From: JAKOQB01 sp036824465
GTDB taxonomy: Bacteria; Pseudomonadota; Gammaproteobacteria; Burkholderiales; Burkholderiaceae_F
Assembly: GCA_036824465.1 (NCBI GenBank)
Contig: DAITAC010000016.1
Coordinates: 1 to 53,475 of the forward strand
Reading direction: 5' to 3'
Length of the DNA: 53,475 nucleotides
Part shown: positions 25,987-35,086 of the stretch, one piece after another
How the letters are laid out: each line of letters begins with the position of its first letter
Position numbering within the stretch: position 1 is the first letter of the stretch
Notes under the pieces: model-generated
What the model was told of the DNA's origin: nothing
Seen by the model: the letters and a program-made list of their open reading frames with translations, nothing else
Database searches by the model: none
Program-made: the position numbers and the translations under genes

Positions 25987-27235
25987 AGCGCAGCGCCTCG
26001 GCCGGCCGCGTCCGCGATGCGCGCCAGCTTGGATACAGCGTCGCGATCAGCGACAGGACCAGCGAGATGATCCCGATCGGCAGGATGTCGCCCCAGCGCG
26101 GATCCGACGGCAGGCTGTTCAGGAAGTAGATGTCCTTCGGCAGGAACTGCACGCCGAATACCCGCTCAATGGCCGGTACGATCACGTCGAGGTTGTGCGC
26201 CAGCGCAAGGCCCAGCCCGACGCCGCCAAAGGTGCCGATCACTCCGATCAGCGCACCCTGAACGATGAACACCGCCATCACGCTGCTCGGGCTGGCCCCC
26301 AGAGTGCGCAGGATGGCGATATCCGACTGCTTCTCGGTCACCGTCATCACCAGCGTTGACACCAGATTGAACGCTGCAACGGCGACGATCAGCGTGAGGA
26401 TGATGAACATCATGCGCTTTTCAGTCTTCACGGCAGCAAAGTACGTTCGGTTCTGGCGTGACCAGTCGCGCACCAGCACGTTCGGATCCAGCCCGCGCGC
26501 AAGATCGGCCGCCACCAGCGGCGCTTGCAGTGCGTCCTTCAGCCTGAGCCGCACGCCGGTCGGGCCCTCGACCCGGAACATCCGCTGCGCGTCGCTGATG
26601 TGAACCAACGCAAGCGTGCTGTCGAACTCAAAATGGCCGGACTCGAACAGTGCAACCACGCGAAACTGCTTCAACCTCGGTATGACGCCGGCCGGCGTGA
26701 CATTGCCCTGCGGGGCCAGCATCGTCACCTTGTCGCCGATGGACACACCGAGCGCCCGCCCAAGTTCGAGCCCGAGCACGATGCCGAACTCGCCGTCGAC
26801 CAGGTCCGTGATGCGGCCGCTCGGCAGATTCCTTGCAATGTCAGACACGCCCGGCTCCAGCGCCGGATCGATGCCGCGGATCAGCGCGCCCCGCACCACG
26901 TCGTCACGCGTCAGCATGGCCTGTGCGTTCACGTACGGCGCCGCGGCCACGACCTCGCTGTTCTGCCGCGCACGCTCGGCCACCTGCCGCCAGTCGCCGA
27001 GCGATCCGGTGTACGACGACAGCTCGACGTGCGACAGCACCGACAGCATGCGGTCGCGCACCTCCTTGGTGAAACCGTTCATCACCGACAGCACGACGAT
27101 CAGCGCGGCGACGCCGAGCATGATGCCGCCCATCGAGATGGCCGAGATGAAGGAGATGAATCCGTTGCGGCGGCGTGCGCGTCGCCCCGCTCGCGTGTAG
27201 CGCAGACCGATGCGAACTTCGTAGGGAAGGTTCAA
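25979..27235 (-). CDS. lolC: LolC/LolE family membrane subunit of the lipoprotein-releasing transporter
   Basis: The 418-residue protein has the MacB/FtsX-like layout: one transmembrane helix near 28-52 (the SAISMGGIMLGVAALIVVLSVMNG region), a periplasmic domain of about 220 residues, and three C-terminal helices starting near 275. The N-terminus LPYEVRIGLRYTRA and the C-terminus PSWRASRTRPAEALRYD are typical. Many betaproteobacteria have one such gene serving in place of separate LolC and LolE, and only one is present here. The start is a TTG, since no ATG lies near the conserved N-terminus. It is divergent from the RpfE-type gene. Confidence 0.93.
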   Translation of the reverse strand: MNLPYEVRIGLRYTRAGRRARRRNGFISFISAISMGGIMLGVAALIVVLSVMNGFTKEVRDRMLSVLSHVELSSYTGSLGDWRQVAERARQNSEVVAAAPYVNAQAMLTRDDVVRGALIRGIDPALEPGVSDIARNLPSGRITDLVDGEFGIVLGLELGRALGVSIGDKVTMLAPQGNVTPAGVIPRLKQFRVVALFESGHFEFDSTLALVHISDAQRMFRVEGPTGVRLRLKDALQAPLVAADLARGLDPNVLVRDWSRQNRTYFAAVKTEKRMMFIILTLIVAVAAFNLVSTLVMTVTEKQSDIAILRTLGASPSSVMAVFIVQGALIGVIGTFGGVGLGLALAHNLDVIVPAIERVFGVQFLPKDIYFLNSLPSDPRWGDILPIGIISLVLSLIATLYPSWRASRTRPAEALRYD

Positions 27236-27303
27236 GGGGTGGACTTTGGAACGGCGACGATTCTAGCGAAGCAGCGCAACGACCGATCCGTAGAATCGCC
27301 GCG

Positions 27304-28371
27304 ATGAGATGGTTTGTCGTCGTTCCGGGCAGTTTGGTTCCCGCGCCGCTGGCCGCGGACATTGTCGGAGCGGCGCGCCAAGGGCAGCTTTCGACCTGGT
27401 TTTCTCGCGCCACCCGCGCACCGGACGAGTCGGTGATCGACGCGCCCATTGGCGCCACGCATCTGGCCTGGCTGTGGCGGGCATTCTGTGGCGATGGCGC
27501 GATTCCCGTCACCGCACCCTACGCATGGCGCGCACAGAGTTACGCCAGCGCGATCCTGCCCGCTGACGACGCCCAGTGGTGGCACTGCGATCCGATCCAT
27601 GTCGACGTCGCGCGTGAGCACCTGATGGTCGGCCGCAGTGAAGACGCGCAACTCACCGAGGCCGAAGCCGATGCACTTGCAACGGAGGCCGATGCAGTCC
27701 TGCGAGAGCACGGCGCCCTTCTCAAGCGGCTGCGCCACGACGCGTGGTTTGTGCAGACGGACAAGCCGTGGCGGCTTGATACCGCGCCGCTCGTATCCGC
27801 GCGCGGCCAGTCCCTCGGCCCTTGCCTGCCGATCGGAGCCGATGCCGCTCGGTGGCGCAGGATCCTGACCGGGATCCAGGTGCGCTGGCACCACAACGCG
27901 GTCAACTACGCACGCGAAGAGCGCGGACAGCAACCGGTCAATGGCGTCTGGCTGCATGGCGGGGGCGTGTGGAGACCGCTGCCGCGAGCGCCTTTCGCGA
28001 CCGTCGTCGGTGGTGACCCTGTACTGCGGGGCTGGGCGCTTGCGGCGGGTACCGCGCCAGCGGCATTGATCGATGAAAACGAACTGCCGCGCGCGCAAGG
28101 CGACGCCGTGTCGCTCTGGACCGGCCTGCTCGAGCCCGCGCGCTTCGAGTCGTGGGGCGTCTGGGTCGAACGGTTTGCCGGGTTTGAAACGCGGCTCGCG
28201 CAGTTGCGCGTGCGCGCATTCGATGCCGGGTTCGAAAGCGTCGAACTCGTGCTGAGCGGCCTCCAGGTCACTCGCGTGCTGTCGCTGCGCCGACGCGATC
28301 GGCTTCGTTTCTGGCGCCGATCCGGAAGCGGATCGCTCGCCGCCGTCCTCGCTGAACCGGTGGCGACATGA
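27304..28371 (+). CDS. RpfE-type protein, function unknown
   Basis: The 355-residue cytosolic protein shows the pattern of the RpfE family first named in the Xanthomonas rpf locus. It has WWHCDPIHVDVAREHLMV, a helix rich in Glu/Ala (TEAEADALATEADAV), WRRILTGIQVRWHHNAVNYAREERGQQPVNGVWLHGGGVW, and a Leu-rich end. Database entries sometimes label such proteins phosphoglycerate mutase, but I see no mutase active site. Xanthomonas rpfE also lies beside recJ, and here recJ follows 22 bp downstream. The start ATG at 27304 leaves room for promoters between it and lolC. Biochemical function is unknown. Confidence 0.7.
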   Translation: MRWFVVVPGSLVPAPLAADIVGAARQGQLSTWFSRATRAPDESVIDAPIGATHLAWLWRAFCGDGAIPVTAPYAWRAQSYASAILPADDAQWWHCDPIHVDVAREHLMVGRSEDAQLTEAEADALATEADAVLREHGALLKRLRHDAWFVQTDKPWRLDTAPLVSARGQSLGPCLPIGADAARWRRILTGIQVRWHHNAVNYAREERGQQPVNGVWLHGGGVWRPLPRAPFATVVGGDPVLRGWALAAGTAPAALIDENELPRAQGDAVSLWTGLLEPARFESWGVWVERFAGFETRLAQLRVRAFDAGFESVELVLSGLQVTRVLSLRRRDRLRFWRRSGSGSLAAVLAEPVAT

Positions 28372-28393
28372 TCGCCATGCGCGGGGCGCACAC

Positions 28394-30091
28394 TTGAGCA
28401 CGGTTCAGCTGGTCGCGCGCATCTTCGATGTCGCCGCAGCGCAGCGGCTGGCGGATGCCGGGTTGCCGAGGCCGCTTGCGCGTGCGCTGGCCGCGCGTGG
28501 CGTCAGCTCGATGAACGACCTGACACTCATCACACGCGACCTCATCGCACCCTCTGCCTTGTCGCATGTGGATGATGCCGGTCGCCTCCTCGCCGACTCA
28601 ATCGAGGCTGGCAAGCGCCTGCTGATCGTTGCGGATTACGACTGCGACGGCGCCACCGCATGCGCAGTCGGCGTGCGCGGTCTGCGCATGATGGGCGCGC
28701 AGGTCGAGTATCTGGTGCCGAACCGTTTCGAGTACGGCTACGGACTGACGCCAGAGATCGTGCAACTCGCGGCACAACGCAGACCGGATCTGCTCATCAC
28801 GGTGGACAACGGCATCGCCAGTGTGGATGGCGTTGCCGCCGCCTGCGCGCTTGGGATCGATGTACTGATCACCGATCACCACCTTCCTGGCGCGCAGTTG
28901 CCCGCAGCGCGGGCAATCGTCAATCCGAATCAGCCGGGCTGCGGATTTCCCAGCAAGCACCTGGCCGGGGTGGGCGTGATGTTCTATGTCTTGATGGCGC
29001 TGCGCGCTGAATTGCGCGCGCGCGGACGCTTCACCGAAGCCAAGCAGCCACGACTCGATGCGCTGCTTGACCTGGTCGCACTCGGCACCGTCGCAGATGT
29101 CGTGAAGCTGGACCGCAATAACCGCATTCTGGTGGCCGCCGGAGTCGAGCGGATCCGCAGCGGTCGCATGCAACCGGGCATCGCCGCGTTGTTCCAGGTC
29201 GCCGGCCGCAGCGCGCAGCTCGCGCGTCCCGCAGACCTCGGCTTCGCGATCGGCCCGCGCATCAACGCGGCGGGACGACTTGCCGACATGGGCACCGGCA
29301 TCGAATGCCTGCTCGCCGACGATTTCGAACGCGCGCTGACACTCGCACGGCAACTGGATGAGCTGAACCGTGAACGGCGCGCGATCGAAGTCGATATGCA
29401 GTTCGACGCATTGGCAGAGCTGCAGGACACGGCGCTGGCCGACCGGCGCACTATTACGCTTTTCAACGACGGCTGGCATCAGGGCGTGGTGGGGCTGGTC
29501 GCATCGCGCGTCAAGGAGAAATTTCACCGACCGACCATCGCGTTCGCGCGCGCCGGCGACGCGACACTGCGCGGGTCCGGCCGCTCCATCGATGGCGTGC
29601 ACTTGCGCGACACCCTCGACCTCGTCACCAAGATGGGGCCAACGTTGGTCGAAAAATTTGGCGGCCACGCCATGGCCGCCGGGCTGACGATCGATGCCGG
29701 GCACTACGAAGGATTCGTTCGCGCGTTCGAGCAGGCGACCCGCGCAACTGCTGATGCGGCGCTGTTCCAGCGCACCGTGGGCACCGACGGACCGCTGCAG
29801 GCAAGCGAGATCACGCTTGGCCTGATTGAAGCGGTCGATCGGCAGATCTGGGGCCAGGGCTTTCCGGCACCGCTGTTCGACAACGAGTTCGTCGTGCTCG
29901 ATCAGCGGCTGATCAAGGACCAGCACCTGAAGCTCACGCTTGAACTCCAGGGCAAGCGTTTCGGCGCCATGTGGTTCCGCCATACGCAGACCCTGCCCAC
30001 ACGCGTGCGTCTGGCGTACCGACCGGCGGCTGACGACTTCCAGGGACAGCGGCGGGTCACGCTGTTTGTCGAGCACGCGAGCAGTGCGTGA
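28394..30091 (+). CDS. recJ: RecJ, single-strand-specific 5'-3' DNA exonuclease
   Basis: RecJ resects 5' ends in recombination and mismatch repair. The 565-residue protein has the DHH-family metal motifs: ADYDCDG near 80, TVDNG near 137, and TDHHLPG near 159. The DHHA1 domain ends in GGHAMAAGLTI near 430, and a C-terminal OB-like region follows. Length matches E. coli RecJ (577). A TTG at 28394 is the probable start, because the nearby ATGs are in a frame that ends at once. It follows the RpfE-type gene closely and converges on the histidine kinase gene, leaving 25 bp. Confidence 0.94.
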   Translation: MSTVQLVARIFDVAAAQRLADAGLPRPLARALAARGVSSMNDLTLITRDLIAPSALSHVDDAGRLLADSIEAGKRLLIVADYDCDGATACAVGVRGLRMMGAQVEYLVPNRFEYGYGLTPEIVQLAAQRRPDLLITVDNGIASVDGVAAACALGIDVLITDHHLPGAQLPAARAIVNPNQPGCGFPSKHLAGVGVMFYVLMALRAELRARGRFTEAKQPRLDALLDLVALGTVADVVKLDRNNRILVAAGVERIRSGRMQPGIAALFQVAGRSAQLARPADLGFAIGPRINAAGRLADMGTGIECLLADDFERALTLARQLDELNRERRAIEVDMQFDALAELQDTALADRRTITLFNDGWHQGVVGLVASRVKEKFHRPTIAFARAGDATLRGSGRSIDGVHLRDTLDLVTKMGPTLVEKFGGHAMAAGLTIDAGHYEGFVRAFEQATRATADAALFQRTVGTDGPLQASEITLGLIEAVDRQIWGQGFPAPLFDNEFVVLDQRLIKDQHLKLTLELQGKRFGAMWFRHTQTLPTRVRLAYRPAADDFQGQRRVTLFVEHASSA

Positions 30092-30116
30092 TCGACATCC
30101 GCAAGCAACGCTTCGT

Positions 30117-33100
30117 CTAGGAATGCATCGAGCGAACGGCAGCAGGACGCACACGCGCCAGTGCCGCTTGCAGCTGGGGCTCGTCGATCGGCTTGGCGAC
30201 GAAATCGTTCATGCCAAGCGCCTGGCTCTGGTCCTGCTCAGTCGTCAGCACCGCCGCCGTCAGCGCAATGATCGGCAGGCGCCGCTTGTCGTAGCGCTGT
30301 CGCAGCGCTGCAGTCGCCTCATAGCCGCTCATCACCGGCATCTGCACGTCCATCAACACCGCATCAAACGGCTTGCCGCATTCGAACGCACGCTCAACCG
30401 CATCGATCGCGGCACGGCCGTCGGTCGCCTGCTCGACCATGATGCCCCATGATTTGAGCACTGCGTCCGCGATCAGCATGTTCACCTCGTTGTCCTCGAC
30501 CAGCAACACGTGCATGCCGGCGAGATCGCCGCCATCAACCTGCGCGCCGACCGGCACCGGCGCCATTGCGCCCGGCAGCGGCAGGATCGCCCAGAACGTG
30601 CTGCCCGCGCCGGGCTGGCTCTCGACGCCAACCTCGCCTTTCATCAGGTAGGCCAACTGGCGGCAGATCGACAGGCCCAGACCGGTGCCGCCAAAGCGGC
30701 GTGTGGTTGACGCATCGGCCTGCGTGAAGCGCGCAAACAGGCGCCCCTGTGTTCTCACGTCGATGCCGATGCCAGTGTCACGCACGGCCATGCGCAGGCC
30801 TTTGTCCACGCGCTCGACACTCAATGCGATGCGACCGCGGGACGTGAACTTCAGCGCATTTGAAAGGAAGTTGCCGAGGATCTGTCGCACCCGCAGCGCA
30901 TCGCCACGCACGAAGCGCGGCACATCGCCGCTTCGCTGAACAGCGAACTGCAGTCCCTTTTCCGTCGCCAGCTGGCTGTACGTCACCTCGATGGCGTCGA
31001 GCAGTGCGTGCAGATCGAAGTCGTCGTCCTCGATCGCGAGCTTGCCGGCTTCGATCTTCGACAGATCGAGAATGTCCGAGACGATGCGCGTCAGCGTCTG
31101 CGCGCTGTCAATCACGCCCTGGAGATACTGGTCCTTTTTCCCGGGCGGCAGATTCGGATCGAGTGCCAGGCGCGCGAGCCCGATCACACCGTTCAAGGGA
31201 GTGCGCAGCTCGTGACTCATGTTGGCCAGGAAGGCACTTTTGGCACGGTTGGCCGACTCCGCGGCGTCTTTGGCATCGGCCAGTGCCAGTTCGAACGCAC
31301 GCCGCTCGGTGATGTCCTCAACGATCCAGATCGTGCCGCCCGCCGCTGGCTGCGCTTCGTCGATGGCCCGGGCGCGAATGCGGGCGAGCAGTTGCGTTCC
31401 GTCCCGGTTGCGCAAGGTCCACTCGAAGTCAACTGTCTCTCCATACGCAAGCTTGGGTCCGATCAGGTTGCCGACCGTTTCGTAGTCCTTCAGCGATGGC
31501 CAGACCACCGTTCCCGCCTGGCCGGCGAGAGAATCCGGCTCCCAGCCAAGCATCTGTTCAAAGCGTGGATTGACGAGGCGAAAGACGCGTTCGCGCGTGA
31601 ACGCAATGCCGACCGATGCATGCTTCAGGATCGCCTCGTACTCGCGGCGCAGACGCTCCTGCTCGGTCACATCCCGGATCGTGCCGATCATGTAGTCCAT
31701 GCCGTCCACGTTCATGCGTGCGGCCGAATACAGCATCGACAGCAGGCGACCATCCCGGGTGCGCCGCGTGACCGGCATACCATGGACAACCCCGTCGCGC
31801 GCCAGCGCCTCGATCAGGGCCGCGCGTTCCTGCGGCTTGGGCCACAACCCGAGCGCTTCGGAGCTGTGCCCGATCGCCTCCGCACGCGTGAAGCCGAACA
31901 GCTTCGTATAGCGTTCGTTGACCATTGCCAGCCGTCCGCTGCCGCGTTCGCTGACAATGATGACGTCCGGCGATGCATCGAATAGACGCGACAGCATTTC
32001 CTCCGAGCGACGCAGCGCGTCACGGTCGCGCTTGCGGTCGGTCACGTCGAAGTAGACGGACAGGGTTGCCGCACCTTCGCCCGTATCGGCTCGAATGCCG
32101 GTCCCAAGCGCGAAGACCTCGGCTCCATCACGTGTGACGAGCTGAATTTCCGTCGACGGCAACGCTTCGCCAGGTGACATCTCCTCCAGCTGTGCGATCC
32201 GCTTCGCGACCCGCGTCTGGTCGCCGTGCGCATACAGATCGAGCATGGAGTTCCCGACCATGGCGGCGGAGTCCTTGAACCGGAACAGCGTGGCCGCCGC
32301 ATCATTGGCTTTCAGGATCCGCCCGCCGCGGTGAAGCACAAGTGCCGACGGCGAGTGTTCGAACAGATCGCGATAGCGCTGCTCGCTGCGCGCCAGCGCG
32401 CGCCGCGCTTCGTGATCTGCAGTCACGTCACGGGCGACGCCCCAGTAGCCCCGGAAAGCGCCGTGCCTGTCGAAGATCGGTTCGCCGGTCAGGCTGACAC
32501 TGGTGCGCGTGCCATCCGCGCTCTGACGTTCGATGATGAAATTGCGCAGCGGGCGTCGTGCGTCCAGGTCGGCACGGAACGCCGTCCACTGATCGTTGGA
32601 AAGCGCGAAGTCCTCGACATCCCATGGCACCCTGCCGAGCAGATCGGCACACCGGACCCCCAGTTGGCTCTCGATGCGGGCGTCGACGAAGCTGAAGCGA
32701 AGCTGCTCGTCCTGTTCCCAGTACCAGTCGGCGGCAAGGTCCAGCAACGCACGCAGACGTCGCTCCTGTGGTGGCTCTTCCGCAGCCGGCGTGCGGACAA
32801 CACCGGCAACGAGCCAACCGACCCACAAGCCCAGCCCGACAAGAAGCAGGTTCCCCGCCAGCGCGCTCACGGCGGAGACACGAAAGCCGCCAGGAATGGC
32901 GTCCAGAACACCGTTGCGCTCAGCGAGAAAGCGTGCGGCCACGACGGCGGTCGCAATCGACAGCAACAGCGTCGACATGACCGTGAAGCTGCCACGAGCA
33001 CGCAATACGTAGGCAAGGCCGGCAGCAAGCAAGATCGCCCCGATGGCGGCAATGTAGGCGCCGGAAAACACCGCGTCCTTAGCAGCGATGACGTCAATCA

Positions 33101-33212
33101 CGCCAGCGACCGCAAGCACGCCCATGGCCAGGCCGACCGCCATTTGCGCACGCGCGCGCAGCATCGGCACACGGGCCGACGCTCGATTGACGCGGGTCGG
33201 GACCAACTTCAT
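30117..33212 (-). CDS. Membrane hybrid histidine kinase with four PAS domains and a receiver
   Basis: The 1,031-residue sensor has four or five hydrophobic N-terminal helices (about 20-150). Four PAS/PAC units follow, ending in RDVTADHEARR, FDVTDRKRDRD, RDVTEQERLRR and EDITERRAFEL. Then come HisKA with the phospho-acceptor H667 in SHELRTPLNG, HATPase with DTGIGID and GTGLGLSICRQL, and a receiver with D955 in LMDVQMP. There is no HPt domain or output domain, so an outside phosphotransfer partner is needed. It is divergent from a WS/DGAT gene with a 344-bp gap. The signal is unknown; several PAS units suggest redox or metabolite sensing. An upstream start at 33482 is judged too far. Confidence 0.9.
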   Translation of the reverse strand: MKLVPTRVNRASARVPMLRARAQMAVGLAMGVLAVAGVIDVIAAKDAVFSGAYIAAIGAILLAAGLAYVLRARGSFTVMSTLLLSIATAVVAARFLAERNGVLDAIPGGFRVSAVSALAGNLLLVGLGLWVGWLVAGVVRTPAAEEPPQERRLRALLDLAADWYWEQDEQLRFSFVDARIESQLGVRCADLLGRVPWDVEDFALSNDQWTAFRADLDARRPLRNFIIERQSADGTRTSVSLTGEPIFDRHGAFRGYWGVARDVTADHEARRALARSEQRYRDLFEHSPSALVLHRGGRILKANDAAATLFRFKDSAAMVGNSMLDLYAHGDQTRVAKRIAQLEEMSPGEALPSTEIQLVTRDGAEVFALGTGIRADTGEGAATLSVYFDVTDRKRDRDALRRSEEMLSRLFDASPDVIIVSERGSGRLAMVNERYTKLFGFTRAEAIGHSSEALGLWPKPQERAALIEALARDGVVHGMPVTRRTRDGRLLSMLYSAARMNVDGMDYMIGTIRDVTEQERLRREYEAILKHASVGIAFTRERVFRLVNPRFEQMLGWEPDSLAGQAGTVVWPSLKDYETVGNLIGPKLAYGETVDFEWTLRNRDGTQLLARIRARAIDEAQPAAGGTIWIVEDITERRAFELALADAKDAAESANRAKSAFLANMSHELRTPLNGVIGLARLALDPNLPPGKKDQYLQGVIDSAQTLTRIVSDILDLSKIEAGKLAIEDDDFDLHALLDAIEVTYSQLATEKGLQFAVQRSGDVPRFVRGDALRVRQILGNFLSNALKFTSRGRIALSVERVDKGLRMAVRDTGIGIDVRTQGRLFARFTQADASTTRRFGGTGLGLSICRQLAYLMKGEVGVESQPGAGSTFWAILPLPGAMAPVPVGAQVDGGDLAGMHVLLVEDNEVNMLIADAVLKSWGIMVEQATDGRAAIDAVERAFECGKPFDAVLMDVQMPVMSGYEATAALRQRYDKRRLPIIALTAAVLTTEQDQSQALGMNDFVAKPIDEPQLQAALARVRPAAVRSMHS

Positions 33213-33556
33213 GTTCCGTGCCCTGGCGAGTTGAAGTCGCGTGGATCGTTCGGTCGCGGGGCGCCGGCATGGTGACGACCGCGGCACCCTTCGCATCAAG
33301 GGATCAGTTCCCCGATCGGAGTCTCGCAAGCGACGCCGGCACGCGATCCAACGAAAAGCGCGCCGTTTCCCCTTCTCCCCTGGGAGACCCGCCAGGTCGG
33401 CGGGACGCCGAACGGTTGCCGCGTGTCGGCCTGATCGCTGCCAGGCGTCCCCAGGATCGTGAGACGACCCATCCGGCTTCACCGCGGCGAACCGCCGCGA
33501 AGCCTCGCGTCGCTGTGTATATTGCCTTGGTCACGATAGGAGCCGAAGAATCTCCC
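33213..33556. other. 344-bp divergent intergenic region with two hairpins
   Basis: Lies between the histidine kinase and the first WS/DGAT gene and should hold both promoters. It contains two perfect hairpins: CCCGCC/GGCGGG (33388-33404) and CGCGGCG/CGCCGCG around AAC (33483-33499). A TATATT at 33518-33523 could be a -10 box for the WS/DGAT gene, but no good -35 is seen. AGGAG at 33538 is a plausible ribosome site. No small gene is supported. Confidence 0.5.
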
Positions 33557-35086
33557 ATGCACCAACTTGCCGCGCATGACGCAACGTTCCTGTACTCGGA
33601 CACCGCGCATTCGAATTCCAACGTCTCGCTGATCCACATCTACGACCAGTCGACCGCGCCCGGCGGCAAGGTGCGCTTCAAAAGCATCCTCGCGCATATC
33701 GAAGGCCGGCTGCACCGCTCGCCAGTGTTTCGGCAAAAACTGCATCGCGTGCCGCTCGAACTCGACTACCCGTACTGGGTCGAGGACGAGAACTTCGACC
33801 TCGAGTATCACGTGCGACACATCGCGCTGCCGAAACCGGGCGACTGGCGCCAGTTCTGCATTCAAGCTTCGCGCATCCATGCACGACCGCTCGACCTGAA
33901 TCGGCCGCTGTGGGAAATCTATGTGATCGAAGGGCTGGACAGCTTTCTCGATCTGCCCGCGGGCAGCTTCGCGCTTCTGACCAAGACCCACCACGCCGCC
34001 ATCGACGTCGAACACGGCAGCGAGATCACGAACCTGCTGCACGACATCACCGCCACGCCACTGCCGCCAGAGCCACAAGAGCCCTGGTTCCCGGAATCGC
34101 CGCCCGGGACGATTTCGATGGTGTGCCGCGGCGTGATGAGCACCCTCACCTCGCCGCTGCGGCTGGCCGGTCCGCTGAGCCGCGCGATCCGTCGCGTGAC
34201 ACCCGCGGCATTGAGCCTGGCGCGCGAAATCCTGCTAAGCCCGGAGCACATGCCAGTCACGCGCTTCAACTCGGTCGTGTCGCCGCACCGCGTGTTCGAG
34301 ACGCGCCGCTTCACCCTGGATGAGTTCAGGCAGATCCGCACGCTGGTGGATGGCACCACCGTCAACGACGTGGTGCTGGCTGTCTGCGGCGGCGCGCTGC
34401 GCCGGTATCTGCAAGCCGAAGAAGAACTGCCCGATGCGAGCCTGACGACGATCGCACCCATCTACATTCGTGATGCCGATGCCGCGCCCGGCAGCCGCCC
34501 CGCCGTATCGTGGCTCCATGTGCACTTAGGCACCGATCTTGCCGATCCGGTGCGGCGCCTACGCCTGATTCACGAGCAGACGCGCTCGTCGGATACGGTG
34601 GCGCGCGCGATCGGCGCGCGCGAGCTGACCGACATCGGCCAGCACGCGCCCGCCGCCACGCTGGCGCTGACGAGCAAGATGATGCATCGCGTATCGCTGG
34701 GCATGGGCCGGCGCGCACCGCTCGCCAACTGCACGATCACCAATGTGCCGGGCCCATCGGTGCCGCTGTACCTCTGCGGAGCGCGCATGACGTACTTCTC
34801 GGCCATCATGCCGATCTCGGACGGCATGGGGCTCGTGTTCGCGGTGACGAGCTACGACGGTCGCATCGTGATTTCGCCCACGTCGTGTCGCGAGTTGATG
34901 CCCGATCCGGACGTGTTCGCACAGTGCATCCGCGACAGCTTCCAGGAATACCTGGCAGCGGCGAAACGGGCCCAACGGCCAAAGCCCACGCGCCGTGTGA
35001 ACGCTACTGCGCGCAAAACCGTCAAGCCGGCGCGGGCTCGCGCACCATCAGACGGTAGAGCTTCCCCGAGACGCCTTGCGGCTTGA
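33557..35086 (+). CDS. WS/DGAT acyltransferase (wax ester / triacylglycerol synthase), copy 1
   Basis: Esterifies fatty acyl-CoA to fatty alcohols or diacylglycerol, forming storage lipid at the inner membrane. The 509-residue protein has the N-terminal MHQLAAHDATFLYSDT, the PLDLNRPLWEIYVIEGLD block, the active-site motif HHAAID (H145-H146-D150), NDVVLAVCGGALRRYL, and NVPGPSVPLYLCGARM. The usual HHxxxDG reads HHAAIDV, so the final Gly is Val. The last 40 residues (470-509) are strongly basic and low-complexity. The start at 33557 is chosen because family proteins begin just before the LAAHDATFL segment. Its 3' end overlaps the converging lipase gene by 65 bp. Confidence 0.88.
   Translation: MHQLAAHDATFLYSDTAHSNSNVSLIHIYDQSTAPGGKVRFKSILAHIEGRLHRSPVFRQKLHRVPLELDYPYWVEDENFDLEYHVRHIALPKPGDWRQFCIQASRIHARPLDLNRPLWEIYVIEGLDSFLDLPAGSFALLTKTHHAAIDVEHGSEITNLLHDITATPLPPEPQEPWFPESPPGTISMVCRGVMSTLTSPLRLAGPLSRAIRRVTPAALSLAREILLSPEHMPVTRFNSVVSPHRVFETRRFTLDEFRQIRTLVDGTTVNDVVLAVCGGALRRYLQAEEELPDASLTTIAPIYIRDADAAPGSRPAVSWLHVHLGTDLADPVRRLRLIHEQTRSSDTVARAIGARELTDIGQHAPAATLALTSKMMHRVSLGMGRRAPLANCTITNVPGPSVPLYLCGARMTYFSAIMPISDGMGLVFAVTSYDGRIVISPTSCRELMPDPDVFAQCIRDSFQEYLAAAKRAQRPKPTRRVNATARKTVKPARARAPSDGRASPRRLAA

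Noticed and set aside
27304..28371. Cofactor-independent phosphoglycerate mutase
   Set aside because: This label is used for relatives, but the alkaline-phosphatase-type metal motifs of that enzyme are not visible; the RpfE pattern fits better.
28598..30154. 518-codon open frame antisense to recJ
   Set aside because: Same reason: recJ has every catalytic motif on the plus strand, and the antisense product shows no fold or start signal.
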